Source of the DNA: Vibrio sp. qd031
GTDB lineage: Bacteria; Pseudomonadota; Gammaproteobacteria; Enterobacterales; Vibrionaceae
NCBI RefSeq assembly: GCF_002100145.1
Contig: NZ_JXQD01000002.1
Location: forward strand, 1 to 64,000
Direction of reading: 5' to 3'
DNA length: 64,000 bases
In this document: positions 24,583 through 34,547 of the stretch, in pieces
How the letters are laid out: each line of letters starts with the position of its first letter
Numbering within the stretch: the first letter of the stretch is position 1
The notes under the pieces: model-generated
Database searches by the model: none
What the model was told of the DNA's origin: nothing
What the model saw: only the letters and a program-made list of their open reading frames with translations
Program-made: the position numbers and the translations under genes

Positions 24583-26089
24583 ATCCTTGATCGGTTAGCT
24601 GTTGTAATTGCTTTTTAGCTTGATCGCTTAACACGACATTTGATGCGCCATAGCCAACTTCCGCAATGGCCATGAGCTTTTCTTCGAGAGTTTGGGAAAG
24701 TGAATAAAGCGGCTGGAACGCAGTTGGTGTTTGACACTGTTTTATCACTTTCTCAGCTAACTGAAGAGCGCCTTCGCCACCTTGTGCAAATGCGTCACTA
24801 ATGGCAACTTCAACAGGGTAGTTTAATGCTTTAACCATCTTCACCAGCTCATTAAGCTCTTGCTCGCTGTCTTGAGGGAAACGGTTTATTGCAACCACTG
24901 CTGGAATCCCGTATCGAGTGACATTGTTAATGTGCCACTTGAGGTTTTCAAAACCTTTTAGCAAAGCGTCCTCGTTTGGCTGGTAAAGTTCTTTAGGTAT
25001 GGATTGGCCAGGTTGCAGGCTTATGTTTCCGCTGTTAGCTTTCAGGCCACGAAGTGTCGCAACAATCACAGCACAGTCTGGTGATTGACCGGACGCTTGC
25101 GCTTTTATATTACAGGCTTTTTCAAAGCCCATATCGGAGCCAAATCCAGCTTCAGTTACCGTATAGTCACTTAAGCTTGTTGCAAGATTATCGGCGATGA
25201 CCGATGAGTTGCCGTGCGCAATATTGGCAAAGGGACCGGAATGAATGAGTGTAGGAACCCCTTCAAGGGTTTGCATCAGAGTGGGCTCAATGGCATCTTT
25301 CATTGTCACTGTCATTGCGCCGGCCACCTGCAAATCTTCTGCTGTAATAGCCTCGCCCTGACTACTATAGGCCAACACAATTTTGCCAACTCTTTTTCTT
25401 AAGTCATGGATGTCGGTGGCCAAAGCTAAAATAGCCATAAGCTCTGAAGCGGCTGAAATATCAAACCCATCTTCGCGCTCAAATCCATTGACGGTTTTAC
25501 CTTGTTCGTTTTGGCCAATAGTAATTCGGCGTAGGGCACGATCGTTATGATCAAGTACGCGCTTCCAAACCACTTTATCAATCTTTAAGGAAGTCATCCC
25601 GGTGCGGGCTTCGAATGCCTCGTAGCCTTGTCGTTGTTCGTGGTAAATTCTGGCATCTAATGCTGCAGCAGCAAGGTTATGAGCACTGGTCACCGCATGT
25701 ATGTCACCCGTTAGGTGCAAGTTCAGCGATTCCATTGGCGCGACCTGTGAAAAGCCTCCGCCCGCAGCACCGCCTTTGATCCCAAAAATTGGGCCCATAG
25801 ATGGTTGCCTAATACAGGCCATTACTGAATGCTGCAGCTTGGCAATACCTTGTGCTAAACCAACGGTTGTTACGGTTTTCCCTTCGCCCAATGGCGTAGG
25901 TGTAATTGCCGTGACAAGTATGAGTTTTCCTTTAGCGCGCGGTTGGCAACGTTTTAACGCTTTTAAAGAAATTTTTGCTTTGTATGTTCCATGACTGACA
26001 ACTTCCGTGTCTAAAAAGCCTGCTTGGCGAGCGATGGTGTTAATTGAGCTAAGTGGCGTGGTTCGACAGATTTCGATGTCAGATAGCAT
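24347..26089 (-). CDS. fhs: Formate-tetrahydrofolate ligase
   Basis: The full-length 580-residue enzyme joins formate to tetrahydrofolate with ATP, giving 10-formyl-THF for purine and methionyl-tRNA formylation. The N-terminal P-loop [20 protein letters not shown] lies near residue 65, followed by [19 protein letters not shown] and later [12 protein letters not shown] and [13 protein letters not shown]. Length is normal for the family. It is transcribed alone; no ZTP or folate riboswitch signature was found ahead of it. Its last 71 codons are duplicated at 22201-22413. Confidence 0.95.
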   Translation of the reverse strand: MLSDIEICRTTPLSSINTIARQAGFLDTEVVSHGTYKAKISLKALKRCQPRAKGKLILVTAITPTPLGEGKTVTTVGLAQGIAKLQHSVMACIRQPSMGPIFGIKGGAAGGGFSQVAPMESLNLHLTGDIHAVTSAHNLAAAALDARIYHEQRQGYEAFEARTGMTSLKIDKVVWKRVLDHNDRALRRITIGQNEQGKTVNGFEREDGFDISAASELMAILALATDIHDLRKRVGKIVLAYSSQGEAITAEDLQVAGAMTVTMKDAIEPTLMQTLEGVPTLIHSGPFANIAHGNSSVIADNLATSLSDYTVTEAGFGSDMGFEKACNIKAQASGQSPDCAVIVATLRGLKANSGNISLQPGQSIPKELYQPNEDALLKGFENLKWHINNVTRYGIPAVVAINRFPQDSEQELNELVKMVKALNYPVEVAISDAFAQGGEGALQLAEKVIKQCQTPTAFQPLYSLSQTLEEKLMAIAEVGYGASNVVLSDQAKKQLQQLTDQGYQSLAVCMAKTPASISGDPSVKGAPRGFTLEVNELKLCAGAGFIYAVCGNIMTMPGLSDRPSYMNLDIDENGDIVGLS

Positions 26090-26514
26090 AGACCCCTCAT
26101 AAAGACTAATTTTGGTTAGGTAAACGTTTGCGTGAGAATAATACCCACTACTTTTGTGTTGTAAAGTGCTTTTTGATAAGTGAAATCGGTTGTTGAGTAT
26201 AAAGGAAGCAATGATGGTTCACTCGTCATAAAAAATACGATGTGTCATATCGCAAAGGTAATGGTGTGATTGATTACATTGCACTCGAAAACTGAAACAC
26301 AGGGTAATTTCTTTGATTCACTGCTTAGTTGCACGGACTTTGGCCTTGTTGGACGTGCGACTAAGTTTCTGCTCTCCCCATACCGAAACGAAGGTGACTG
26401 CGTCATCCTATACTGACGTAGTTTTTCAAGGAGTGATTCGGATTATGTGGGGAAAGCACTTTTCTATTAGAAATTAGAGCGGGTTATGCCGCATAAGAAC
26501 CCTCAGTCGTTATT
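26090..26514. other. 425-base intergenic region with two hairpins
   Basis: No reading frame of note. CTTAGTTGCACG (26324-26335) and CGTGCGACTAAG (26354-26365) pair with one G-T. ACTGCGTCA (26397-26405) and TGACGTAGT (26414-26422) pair and are followed on the plus strand by TTTT. The pair with a T run has the look of a short plus-strand transcript ending in a terminator. The fhs promoter and the end of the ABC operon must also lie here. Confidence 0.35.
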
Positions 26515-27612
26515 TTAATCCAGTGTTTTCTTAAAGCGTTTGGCTGCCACTAAAAGCCCAACAACAGTAAACAATGCTAGCCATAGAGTATCGCGCCATA
26601 GCTCGCCAAGGTCTGCGCCTCGTAACACAATCCCTCTAATCAAACGCATAAAGTGAGTTGCAGGCAAGGTTTCCGCAATCCATTGTGCAATGACTGGCAT
26701 CCCTTCATAAGGAAACATAAAGCCGGAAAGCAATATAGAAGGAAGCAGAACAAAAATGGTCATCTGCATCGATTGAAGTTGGGTCTTGGCGATGGTGGAA
26801 ATAACCAGTCCAAGGGCGAGGCTTGCTGAAATAAACAGTAGTGTGCCCAAAAAGATTTGCGATACATCGCCGTTAATCGGTACATCGAAAATGACGTATC
26901 CGAGCCCTAATATGATCACAACCTGAACTAAACCAATAAAAATGTAGGGGATGATTTTGCCCAACATCAACTCTATCGATCGCACTGGTGTGGTGATTAG
27001 CAGCTCAATATTACCCCGTTCACGCTCTCGAACGATGGCAACACTGGTAAACAAAATCATCGTCATGGTTAGGATAACCCCAAGCAGACCCGGAACAATA
27101 TTGACCGCAGAACGACGACTTGGGTTGTAATATAACGTTACTTCAAAGGTTTTTTGAACTTGCGGCCTGACTTCAAAATCAAAGTCTACGAGAGGCATCG
27201 ATTGCAGCCCTAAAATTGCGGCACTAACCGCGGTGTCGGTCCCGTCAACAATCCAATGCCCTAATATTCGACCTTGCATAAGCCGCTGCGTCAAATCGCT
27301 GGGTAGGATTAGCGCCGCTCGGATCTCTCCAGTTTTAATCGCTTGTTCTGCTTCTTCGGGGGTTGCAAACGTGTGGATGACATCAACAACTTGGGTTACT
27401 TTTACAGACTCGGCTAAGATTCTTCCTGCGGTGCTTTCACTTTGATCGACTATGGCCACGGGAATATTGCGTATATCGGTATTGATCGCAAACCCAAACA
27501 GTAACAGCTGGATCAGTGGGATCATTACAACCATGCCAAAGGTGAGTTTATCTCTAGATAACTGTCTTATCTCTTTAGACATTATGGCACTAAGGCGCCT
27601 AATTCCATTCAT
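26515..27612 (-). CDS. ABC-2 type transporter permease
   Basis: The 365-residue inner-membrane protein begins with a single helix after SKEIRQLSRDKLTFGMV, then a periplasmic region of about 150 residues, and five more helices after VNIVPGLLGVILTMTMILFTSVAIVRERERGNIE, the ABC-2 permease signature (RExExGxxE). This is the YhhJ/YbhS type, which works with an ATPase and a HlyD-like protein to export drugs or other compounds. The start overlaps the ATPase stop by four bases. Confidence 0.88.
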   Translation of the reverse strand: MNGIRRLSAIMSKEIRQLSRDKLTFGMVVMIPLIQLLLFGFAINTDIRNIPVAIVDQSESTAGRILAESVKVTQVVDVIHTFATPEEAEQAIKTGEIRAALILPSDLTQRLMQGRILGHWIVDGTDTAVSAAILGLQSMPLVDFDFEVRPQVQKTFEVTLYYNPSRRSAVNIVPGLLGVILTMTMILFTSVAIVRERERGNIELLITTPVRSIELMLGKIIPYIFIGLVQVVIILGLGYVIFDVPINGDVSQIFLGTLLFISASLALGLVISTIAKTQLQSMQMTIFVLLPSILLSGFMFPYEGMPVIAQWIAETLPATHFMRLIRGIVLRGADLGELWRDTLWLALFTVVGLLVAAKRFKKTLD

Positions 27613-28535
27613 TGGCGACCCTCTCCAGTGACGGTTACAAATACGTCTTCTAGGCTAGGCCTCGCAATGGTTAACTCTGCGTGATTTAAATAGGGAAAAC
27701 GCATGGTGAGCCAATGGGTTGGATCTACAATGGACTGATCAATCAGTATTCTCAATCGAATACCAAGTTGAGCAGCAGAGATAACCTCAGGATAGGGTAA
27801 CAGCTGTTCCTTTAGCTGGCGCAGTTTATCGGCCTTAACTTCAACGACCGTTACTCCCATAGTATTCATAAGCGTTTCTGGCTCTCCATCGGCTTTAATC
27901 ACCCCAGAATCCATGATGGCAAGGCGATGGCATCGTTCTGCTTCATCCATATAGTGAGTGGTGACTAAAATGGTCGTGCCTTGCTCAGAAAGATCAAACA
28001 ACTGCTCCCAAAAATCGCGGCGATTTTCAGGATCGACCGCTGATGTTGGCTCATCTAAAAAAAGCAGCTCTGGACTGTGCATTGTTGCGGCGGCGAGGGA
28101 TAAGCGCTGTTTTTGTCCGCCGCTCATTCCCGCGACTCGTTGCTTGGCTAACCTGTTCAGGCCATAGGTTGAGAGCTGTTGGTTTATTCTGTGAGTGAGT
28201 GTCTTTTTTGGTAATCCATATATTTTGCCAATAAACTTTAGATTTTCATCCACAGTCAGGTCGTCAAACAGTGAGAACTTCTGCGTCATGTAGCCGATTT
28301 TTTGGCGTAATTGTTCCGTTTGCTTTGGGACTTGAAGACCCAAAACATCAACCTGACCTTCACTAGGACTTAGTAGGCCTGTAAGCACTCTAATGGTTGT
28401 TGACTTTCCGCAACCGTTGGGCCCCAAAAAGCCATAAATACTACCCGTTGGTACGGATAAATTGATGTCGTTGATGGCGGTAAAGTCACCAAATCGTTTT
28501 ACAACATTCGTCGCCTGGATCGCGAGTCCGTTCAT
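27609..28535 (-). CDS. ABC transporter ATP-binding protein
   Basis: One nucleotide-binding domain with Walker A GPNGCGKST near residue 38, Q-loop MTQKFSLFDDLTV, signature MSGGQKQRL near residue 137, Walker B LLFLDEPTSAVDP near 157 and switch His in TTHYMDE. The C-terminal ~90 residues (VVEVKADKLRQ onward) are an accessory domain common in exporters of this class. It is the middle gene of a HlyD-ATPase-permease operon and lies three bases from the HlyD gene and overlaps the permease gene. Confidence 0.9.
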   Translation of the reverse strand: MNGLAIQATNVVKRFGDFTAINDINLSVPTGSIYGFLGPNGCGKSTTIRVLTGLLSPSEGQVDVLGLQVPKQTEQLRQKIGYMTQKFSLFDDLTVDENLKFIGKIYGLPKKTLTHRINQQLSTYGLNRLAKQRVAGMSGGQKQRLSLAAATMHSPELLFLDEPTSAVDPENRRDFWEQLFDLSEQGTTILVTTHYMDEAERCHRLAIMDSGVIKADGEPETLMNTMGVTVVEVKADKLRQLKEQLLPYPEVISAAQLGIRLRILIDQSIVDPTHWLTMRFPYLNHAELTIARPSLEDVFVTVTGEGRQ

Positions 28536-28538
28536 GCG

Positions 28539-29495
28539 CTACTCCAAGTCAACTTGTGCTGGAATACCCGAAGGCAAAACTGCAGCAGAATCGTCTAGAT
28601 CGACCTCAGCAAGGTAAACGAGTCGCGAACGTTCGTCTTCAGTCAGTGCGTAATAAGGGGTAAATGACGGTTCGGTTGCGACCCAGCGTATTGTTCCAGT
28701 AAAAGGCGATTCTACGCCATCGATATGGACAGTCACTTCTTTATCGACGACAAAATTTACCCTATGAGACGCGGGAACGTAGACTCTTGCGTAAGGGATT
28801 CGGTTGCCTTGAATAACTGCAACTATAGAGTTGATCGGTACTCGTTCGCCAAGGTTATAGGGCAGGGTATCGAGAATCCCATCACGGGTGGCAATGATGG
28901 TTAACTCATCTAACTTTTGTTGCTGAAGCCGTAACTCGGCTTGAGCTGCTTCCAATTCCGCTTGCGCTTGGGCAATTTCTTCAGGGCGAGCGCCTGCAGT
29001 AAGTTTACTAAACTCCTCTTTGGCAGATTCCAACTCGGCAATTGCGGTGTCACGAGCGGCTATAGCGCTATCTTTTTCTGATTGACTGACGACTTTTTTT
29101 GCCACCAACTCAGATTGGCGGGTATAGTTTTTTTCCGCTTGCGTTAGTTGTGCTTCTGAGCGTGATACTCGCGCTTGTGCCGCGGCTATATCTTCAGGCC
29201 GCTCACCATTGGTCAGTTTTAGCAGCTGAGCTTGCGCTTTTGCAACTAGGGCAAAGGAGTGTGCTACGACCGCTTCTTGACTGCGAGTATCGAGTTGAAC
29301 GAGGACCTGGCCTTTTACAACACTGCTTCCTTCTTTAACGGGTTGCTCACGAATAATCTCGTTAGCGGTTGCTATAAAGGTTACGCGGTCACGCTCTATT
29401 GTGCCCAGTGCTTGAGTGGGTTTATCACCAAAACATCCGCTTAATATCACTGAGATAAAAACGATAGCGACCCAGTTCGTTTTCTGGAGTTTCAT
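28539..29495 (-). CDS. HlyD-family periplasmic adaptor, lipoprotein
   Basis: The 318-residue protein has a lipobox (VILSGC near residue 21), a split lipoyl/biotinyl domain (VVKGQVLVQLDTRSQEA and VIATRDGILDTLPYNLGERV-like halves), and a long alpha-hairpin between them with repeated AQAELEAAQAEL heptads. Such adaptors join an inner-membrane exporter to an outer-membrane TolC channel. The duplicated GARPEEIAQAQ/GERPEDIAAAQ phrase marks the two arms of the hairpin. First gene of the ABC exporter operon. Confidence 0.9.
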   Translation of the reverse strand: MKLQKTNWVAIVFISVILSGCFGDKPTQALGTIERDRVTFIATANEIIREQPVKEGSSVVKGQVLVQLDTRSQEAVVAHSFALVAKAQAQLLKLTNGERPEDIAAAQARVSRSEAQLTQAEKNYTRQSELVAKKVVSQSEKDSAIAARDTAIAELESAKEEFSKLTAGARPEEIAQAQAELEAAQAELRLQQQKLDELTIIATRDGILDTLPYNLGERVPINSIVAVIQGNRIPYARVYVPASHRVNFVVDKEVTVHIDGVESPFTGTIRWVATEPSFTPYYALTEDERSRLVYLAEVDLDDSAAVLPSGIPAQVDLE

Positions 29496-29674
29496 ACGGT
29501 TCCCTGATAAACACGAGTGTTAATTTACTATATAGAAATCATTAGCTAATTAGTGTGTTAATCCGCTGATTTTCGGTTGAAATTGTTTTTATACTCGTTG
29601 TCTCACTATGAGATATTGTTATGAAAATCGGCAAACGTACTATGAATCATCTGACTTCTCATAGATGGTAACTA

Positions 29675-30088
29675 ATGAAAAATCTTCTACTCGTTGAATG
29701 GCAAACTCTGCACGGCCAATATCATGATTACGATAAGCTTTCTCAATGGATTAAACTCAGTGCAACAGTACTGTTTGTGATCATGTATCTGATGGAGGGC
29801 CACTGGGTCATTACCATTGGCCTTGTTGGTTTATTGTGGCTGCAAGAAGCAATGCTAAAAACGTTCCAGTCAAGAATTGAGTCACGGCTGCTTGTTGTTG
29901 AGCAAATGGTTGAAAGTGAATCTGACGATCTGTCTTCCCCTTTGCAATTACACAGCGAATTTTCGAAGCGACGCCCATCATTTTCAGGGTTAATTAAAGA
30001 TAACCTCAAACAGTCGCTAAGACCGACTGTGGCGATATTTTACTTAGTACTAATTTCGCTCACTGTGTTGAGTATGTTGTTGCAATAA
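29675..30088 (+). CDS. Two-helix membrane protein of unknown function
   Basis: This 137-residue frame has hydrophobic stretches at ~28-55 (ATVLFVIMYLMEGHWVITIG) and ~117-137 (VAIFYLVLISLTVLSMLL), joined by a polar, charged stretch with LLVVEQMVESESDD. No family is recognised. It is divergent from the ABC operon and stands alone. Confidence 0.6.
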   Translation: MKNLLLVEWQTLHGQYHDYDKLSQWIKLSATVLFVIMYLMEGHWVITIGLVGLLWLQEAMLKTFQSRIESRLLVVEQMVESESDDLSSPLQLHSEFSKRRPSFSGLIKDNLKQSLRPTVAIFYLVLISLTVLSMLLQ

Positions 30089-30245
30089 GTTGATGTAACT
30101 ATGCGAGATTCATAAAAATTGTAGACAGTTGTCACACTCAGATTGGATACCTTTAACCGCGATCACATCGTCACCTATTGATTCCTGACTTTTTGGGATG
30201 TTTGGTCTTTTCTCTAAAGACCAAACTAATAAAAAAAGAGTCATA

Positions 30246-31391
30246 ATGATCATATCGTCACCACTGGATTTTAGAAAAGTCGCCCAAAAAACGTTGCCAC
30301 CTTTTTTGTTTCACTACATAGATGGTGGCGCCAATCAAGAAGTCACTTTAGCGAACAATACCCTCGATTTACAGAAGTTGCAGCTTAAGCAGCGAGTACT
30401 TAAAGACGCGACTAATCTCAGTACGTCCATCGAACTCTTTGGCGAAAACCTATCGATGCCTATTGCACTTGCACCGGTTGGTTTAACTGGAATGTACGCG
30501 CGACGAGGAGAGGTACAAGCCGCCCAAGCCGCTGAAAAAATGGGGATTCCGTTTACCATGTCGACAGTGTCGGTGTGTCCCATTGAGGAAGTCGCCCCTG
30601 CGATTGACCGGCCCATGTGGTTCCAATTGTACGTACTAAAAGATCGTGGATTTATGAAACACGCTTTAGAGAGAGCCAAGGCTGCGGGAGTCACAACGTT
30701 AGTTTTCACTGTGGATATGCCAACGCCTGGCGCACGATATCGAGACAATCACTCCGGAATGAGTGGCCAATACGCCGCAGCGCGACGGGTATTTCAAGCA
30801 ATGTGCAAACCTAAATGGGCGATTGATGTAGGCATTAAGGGAAAACCGCACGATTTAGGCAATATATCCAAGTACCGAGGCTCACCAACAGAACTTGAAG
30901 ATTATATCGGTTGGATAAGCGCCAATTTTGATGCGTCGATTTCATGGAAAGACTTGGAATGGATCCGTGAATTTTGGGAAGGACCAATGGTAATTAAAGG
31001 CATTTTAGACGAGCAAGATGCAAAAGACGCCGTCAAGTTTGGTGCCGATGGCATAGTGGTGTCCAATCACGGAGGACGTCAACTGGATGGTGTGATGTCG
31101 AGTGCAAAGGCACTTCCAGCCATCGCAGATGCTGTAAAAGGTCAGACTAAGATATTTGTTGATTCTGGCATTCGTAGTGGCTTGGACGTAGTAAAAATGT
31201 TGGCGTTAGGCGCAGACTGCACCTTACTCGGTCGTTCATACATTTACGCGCTAGCCGCAAAAGGTGGCGTTGGTGTTGAGCAACTTCTTGGGCTTTACAA
31301 ACGCGAAATCGAAGTGGCTATGACGCTAAATGGTGTTACCGATATAGCGTCAATTGGTACAGAGTCTCTGGTGCCAATTAACCAAGAGTAA
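30246..31391 (+). CDS. lldD: FMN-dependent L-lactate dehydrogenase
   Basis: The protein follows Lld[21 protein letters not shown] at the start, [23 protein letters not shown] with the FMN-phosphate region, and the active-site [12 protein letters not shown] with the catalytic His and Arg, then [19 protein letters not shown]. It oxidises L-lactate to pyruvate and passes electrons to quinone at the inner membrane. The frame is open from 30198, but the ATG at 30246 matches the family start and gives 381 residues, the usual length. No lldP or lldR is adjacent. Confidence 0.92.
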   Translation: MIISSPLDFRKVAQKTLPPFLFHYIDGGANQEVTLANNTLDLQKLQLKQRVLKDATNLSTSIELFGENLSMPIALAPVGLTGMYARRGEVQAAQAAEKMGIPFTMSTVSVCPIEEVAPAIDRPMWFQLYVLKDRGFMKHALERAKAAGVTTLVFTVDMPTPGARYRDNHSGMSGQYAAARRVFQAMCKPKWAIDVGIKGKPHDLGNISKYRGSPTELEDYIGWISANFDASISWKDLEWIREFWEGPMVIKGILDEQDAKDAVKFGADGIVVSNHGGRQLDGVMSSAKALPAIADAVKGQTKIFVDSGIRSGLDVVKMLALGADCTLLGRSYIYALAAKGGVGVEQLLGLYKREIEVAMTLNGVTDIASIGTESLVPINQE

Positions 31392-31416
31392 ATAACCATG
31401 AGCAATTAAGCAATTT

Positions 31417-31453
31417 AGACAACTTTCGTTCGTTAATAGAGTGAAAGTTGTCT
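31417..31453. terminator. Bidirectional terminator between lldD and the glutaredoxin gene
   Basis: AGACAACTTTC and GAAAGTTGTCT pair over 11 bases, with weaker pairs inside. It lies between convergent genes; a short TTTG/TTTC tract follows on the plus strand. Confidence 0.8.
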
Positions 31454-31472
31454 TTGTTTCTACCCATTTTGT

Positions 31473-31832
31473 TTAGGCAAATTCTTGCTTTAAGTAATTG
31501 ACGATGTCATTAGACTCATACATCCAGGTATCGTTGCCGTCCTTGGTGATTTTGAGGCAAGGAACCTTCACTCTGCCGCCGCCAGTGTGCAGTTCTTCAC
31601 GGGCATTGACATCCCTTTTGGCGTCTTTTAGCTCAACAGAGATCGATTGTCGTTTCATTTCACGTCTAACTTTGACACAAAATGGGCAGGCTTCAAATTG
31701 ATAGAGTGTTAGATCTTGTGCTTTATTGTCTGCGTTCTGTTGGTCTTGAACCGAACGTTTGACACCAGATGGGCGAAACACGACGTCGCCTAGCAGAATC
31801 GCTTTTCCAAGCACAATGCGTATAAGCTTCAT
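31473..31832 (-). CDS. Glutaredoxin-domain protein with N-terminal membrane-like segment
   Basis: A glutaredoxin fold is seen with the FEACPFCVKVRREM active site (CPFC) near residue 50, the cis-Pro region VKVPCLKI and the C-terminal SNDIVNYL helix. The first ~20 residues (LIRIVLGKAILLGDVVF) are hydrophobic, so it may be membrane-attached. The frame extends further upstream, but the ATG at 31832 has AAGGA six bases before it and gives 119 residues. Glutathione-linked disulfide exchange is the family role. Confidence 0.85.
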   Translation of the reverse strand: MKLIRIVLGKAILLGDVVFRPSGVKRSVQDQQNADNKAQDLTLYQFEACPFCVKVRREMKRQSISVELKDAKRDVNAREELHTGGGRVKVPCLKITKDGNDTWMYESNDIVNYLKQEFA

Positions 31833-32194
31833 ACAATCCTTAATTGTTGATTTTATGTGATAATAGTTATCAATACTGCCTTGCATTGTATGTAGAGTCA
31901 ATGTGCTGCTTAGAATTCTAATTATTGGAGATCAATGTCAAAAAGGAGATCAACTTCTATGCATGCAGGACCGTGAATTTTGTTTAGTACGTGATAGGAC
32001 AGATTTAGAGGGTAGCAAGCAAGTTGAATTACCTATCGCTACTGGATAGTAAGCTGTTGTCTTGTGAAAGATTTGCTAGTTATGGTGGAAAAAACGTCGT
32101 AACGTTTGATTTATGGTCAAACAGACTCACATATCAAAAATAAGGGTTTAAATTTTTGAAAACTATGGCATATTAGTTGTGCTTCCAGAGCATA
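31833..32194. other. Intergenic region upstream of the tRNA-Gly gene
   Basis: No gene of normal size. A 28-codon frame begins MQDREFCLVRDRTDL near 31963 and ends PIATG; it has coding-like composition but is unrecognised and may be debris. The promoter of the tRNA should lie in the last ~60 bases, which are AT-rich. Confidence 0.3.
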
Positions 32195-32270
<76 letters not shown>

Positions 32271-32873
32271 AACTTATCGTAATACTCAGTACCGAGCAAA
32301 ATGAATGCTAAAGGCTTTATCAAAAAGCTCAACAGGTACGGCCACTATATAGCACTGACCATATTTGTGTATGTATGCTTCTTGCTTTTCAGATCAACAA
32401 ATTCAGAGTTTAGACATTGACAGCTCGGCTTATTAAAACAGTGTTGCCGCGAGCTTTTGCTACTGACTAGATGTTCTGGATTTACTCTTGGCGGTAATTG
32501 TGACTATTTATCAACTGGCTTAACACCCTTACCCAATCCACCGCCATACTAGTAGTACCACTATTATCAGATGGCTCATTATCCGATTGTTCGGAAGTCC
32601 ACTAACTTTGTAACTCCATATTTATGATAATGTCGGAGGCCTTGCAAAACCCTTTACCATTTTGAAAGTCATAAGAGTCTATCACCGAGACTTTTGATAG
32701 CCGTGCTCGCTCTCTGAAGGGTAGTGAGGTATTAGTCACCATTGGCGATCGAGTGGGTTGTTCCTACCGGGTAACCATCTAAAACCAAATGATTGTTTGC
32801 CACTTCATAGTGGTCGTATATCCACCAATCGTTCATTTTTGTGGCAAACGTTTTATTGTTGCGGCGTTAAAGG
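32271..32873. other. Gene-free left arm of the island
   Basis: Some 600 bases lack an intact gene. A plus-strand frame at 32675-32782 contains SRARSLKGSEVLVTIGDR and stops; a minus-strand frame near 32480-32670 contains FCKASDIIINMELQS, then a stop, then SDNEPSDNSGTTS. Neither is recognised. GTTTGCCAC (about 32795) and GTGGCAAAC (about 32841) form a nine-base inverted repeat enclosing GTGG/CCAC, perhaps the end structure of the minus-strand operon. Confidence 0.4.
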
Positions 32874-33737
32874 TCAGGGTTGCGGAACTTGGGAAAAACT
32901 GCGCTGAATTAAAGCGACCGACTGTTTAAGTTTATGATTGATCTCTTCAATTGGTAACAGCTGTTCTATAGGCTTTAGCATTGCGCGACCATCAGTACTA
33001 CGTATCAAAGAGAATGGGGCTTCAATACTGAAGAATGGCATTTCTTCGCAGTTTGCTGCATGTTGAAATAGCTCTTGGTATTGGCACAGGCCATTCCCAA
33101 TTGCACAAAAATGATAACTGTCACCCACTAACACGAGATCCTTTATATGGATGTGTTCAGCAACTTTAAGGCTTTCTATGCTCTCTAATAAAAGATTGCT
33201 GTCGGGCCGATGAGACGCCAGGTTTCCAGGATCAAAATTGATACCCATTGAATGTGAAGTGTAACCTTGCAGTACCGTAGCAAAATCATTGTGGTCATTA
33301 AGAAGGTAGGGCTGCATATCACCGACATTTTCAAGTAAGATCTTAATATCTAGCTGCTCAGCGAGTTTAATAGCTTCCTTAGCTGCACGTTGAAAGGTCA
33401 CCAGATTGCCATCGCGCGGAGCATAAACAATCAATCTTGGACAATCGAGCAAGTGTGTCATTTTCACGCGTTTAAGTAGCAGTTCGTTGCAGTTTTCAAT
33501 GCTCAATTCACAATGCGCTGCAAATGAAGTACAGCGCATATTGCGCTCTAGCAGTTTCTTATGAACATCGCTTACCAGTTGATGACTCATCCCATTTTCA
33601 TCCAAATTGTAGATAGCGCCTTGGATAAGTGCCAATTCAACGTTGTAGACGCCTAAAGAGTGAATCGCGTCCAGTGCTTGGTCGATAGGATATCCTGCAT
33701 AGGCGACGGTGCTTATCGAAAAATTGTTGTTTATCAC
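32874..33737 (-). CDS. Sugar phosphate isomerase/epimerase, TIM barrel (EryC-like)
   Basis: This 287-residue protein has the xylose isomerase-like TIM-barrel pattern: ISTVAYAGYPIDQALDAIHS at strand 1, LIVYAPRDGN near residue 107, the metal-site Glu in IKILLENVGD near residue 145, INFDPGN near 180 and HIHIKDL near 208. In the Brucella erythritol pathway a protein of this fold (EryC) interconverts tetrulose phosphates, and the two other isomerases of that route are encoded next to it here. The exact substrate is inferred. Last gene of the minus-strand operon. Confidence 0.75.
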   Translation of the reverse strand: MINNNFSISTVAYAGYPIDQALDAIHSLGVYNVELALIQGAIYNLDENGMSHQLVSDVHKKLLERNMRCTSFAAHCELSIENCNELLLKRVKMTHLLDCPRLIVYAPRDGNLVTFQRAAKEAIKLAEQLDIKILLENVGDMQPYLLNDHNDFATVLQGYTSHSMGINFDPGNLASHRPDSNLLLESIESLKVAEHIHIKDLVLVGDSYHFCAIGNGLCQYQELFQHAANCEEMPFFSIEAPFSLIRSTDGRAMLKPIEQLLPIEEINHKLKQSVALIQRSFSQVPQP

Positions 33738-33752
33738 CTGATCTTCCTTTAG

Positions 33753-34547
33753 TTAGTGACAGGCGTGTTGGTCGCTGGAAAGATAATGGCTCGCAATCTC
33801 GAGCAATTTAGCATAACCCTTAGCATCCCACGCGGCTCGTCCAACAAACAAACCGTCGATACTGGGTTGCGTCAAAAGTTCTGCGGCGTTCGTATGGTTG
33901 ACACTGCCACCGTATAGCAGCACAACCTTACTGGCGCTTTGTTCCCCAAAAAGTGAATTCAATGCCTGCTTGATGCTATACAAACCTAGCTCCGCTTCTT
34001 TGGCGGTGGCGGGAACCCCATTGATACCAATTGCCCACACAGGTTCATAGGCGATGATGACTTTGTCCAGTTGGGTTGTGTCAACCGAATGTAATGCTAT
34101 CTTGACCTGACGTACGATCGACTCAATAGAGACACCCCATTGTTTTTCGTCGTGGGTATCACCAACGCATATCAATGGTTGCAATCCTTGAGTTAACGCC
34201 GCTCTTACTTTTAAATTGACTGTTTTATCGGTTTCATTGAAGTAATGCCGACGCTCTGAATGCCCAATCTCGGCTATTGATGCACCAAGGTCGACGGCCA
34301 TAGCAGTAGATATCTCGCCGGTGAAGGCTCCCGACTCCGCCCAACAGACGTTTTGAACTCCGAATTTAGTGCTAGCATTGGATAGTTGTTCGTGCATCTG
34401 AGCCACGTAGGGAAAAGGCGGGATCAGAAAGCTTTGAATAGAGTCTGTCAGAGCATGCAACGTAGGCTGGATTTGTTGACAGAATAGCGTTACGTCACCC
34501 GAGGTTTTGGTCATTTTCCAGCTAGATCCCAACCAAAGTTTCTTCAT
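33753..34547 (-). CDS. Triosephosphate isomerase-like protein, EryH/LerI type (L-erythrulose-1-phosphate isomerase candidate)
   Basis: The 264-residue protein has the TPI catalytic residues Lys in SSWKM, His in EIGHSERR and Glu in AYEPVWAIG, and the phosphate loop LLYGGSVN. The normal Asn of the NWKMN motif is Ser (GSSWKMTKT), a change also known in the EryH/TpiA2 branch that isomerises L-erythrulose 1-phosphate to D-erythrulose 4-phosphate. Its place beside DhaK/DhaL and an RpiB-like gene agrees. It overlaps dhaL by four bases. The housekeeping tpiA is expected elsewhere. Confidence 0.82.
   Translation of the reverse strand: MKKLWLGSSWKMTKTSGDVTLFCQQIQPTLHALTDSIQSFLIPPFPYVAQMHEQLSNASTKFGVQNVCWAESGAFTGEISTAMAVDLGASIAEIGHSERRHYFNETDKTVNLKVRAALTQGLQPLICVGDTHDEKQWGVSIESIVRQVKIALHSVDTTQLDKVIIAYEPVWAIGINGVPATAKEAELGLYSIKQALNSLFGEQSASKVVLLYGGSVNHTNAAELLTQPSIDGLFVGRAAWDAKGYAKLLEIASHYLSSDQHACH

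Noticed and set aside
26090..26300. ZTP (pfl) or tetrahydrofolate riboswitch ahead of fhs
   Set aside because: fhs is a typical target, but neither the CCGCCUGGG end of pfl RNAs nor the THF aptamer core could be found on the minus strand.
26324..26422. Glycine riboswitch, from a GGGGAGAGCAG stretch on the minus strand
   Set aside because: The conserved GCCGAAGG core and second-half motifs are absent.
27233..27445. Small plus-strand frame inside the ABC permease gene
   Set aside because: Complement of a well-supported gene, without motif or ribosome binding site.
31963..32050. 28-codon gene upstream of tRNA-Gly
   Set aside because: Composition looks coding, but it is very short and unrecognised; kept only as a note in the intergenic entry.
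32792..32880. Integron attC site
   Set aside because: The inverted repeat near a GCGTTAAAG phrase recalls attC, but the RYYYAAC/GTTRRRY ends are not correctly placed and no cassette array follows.
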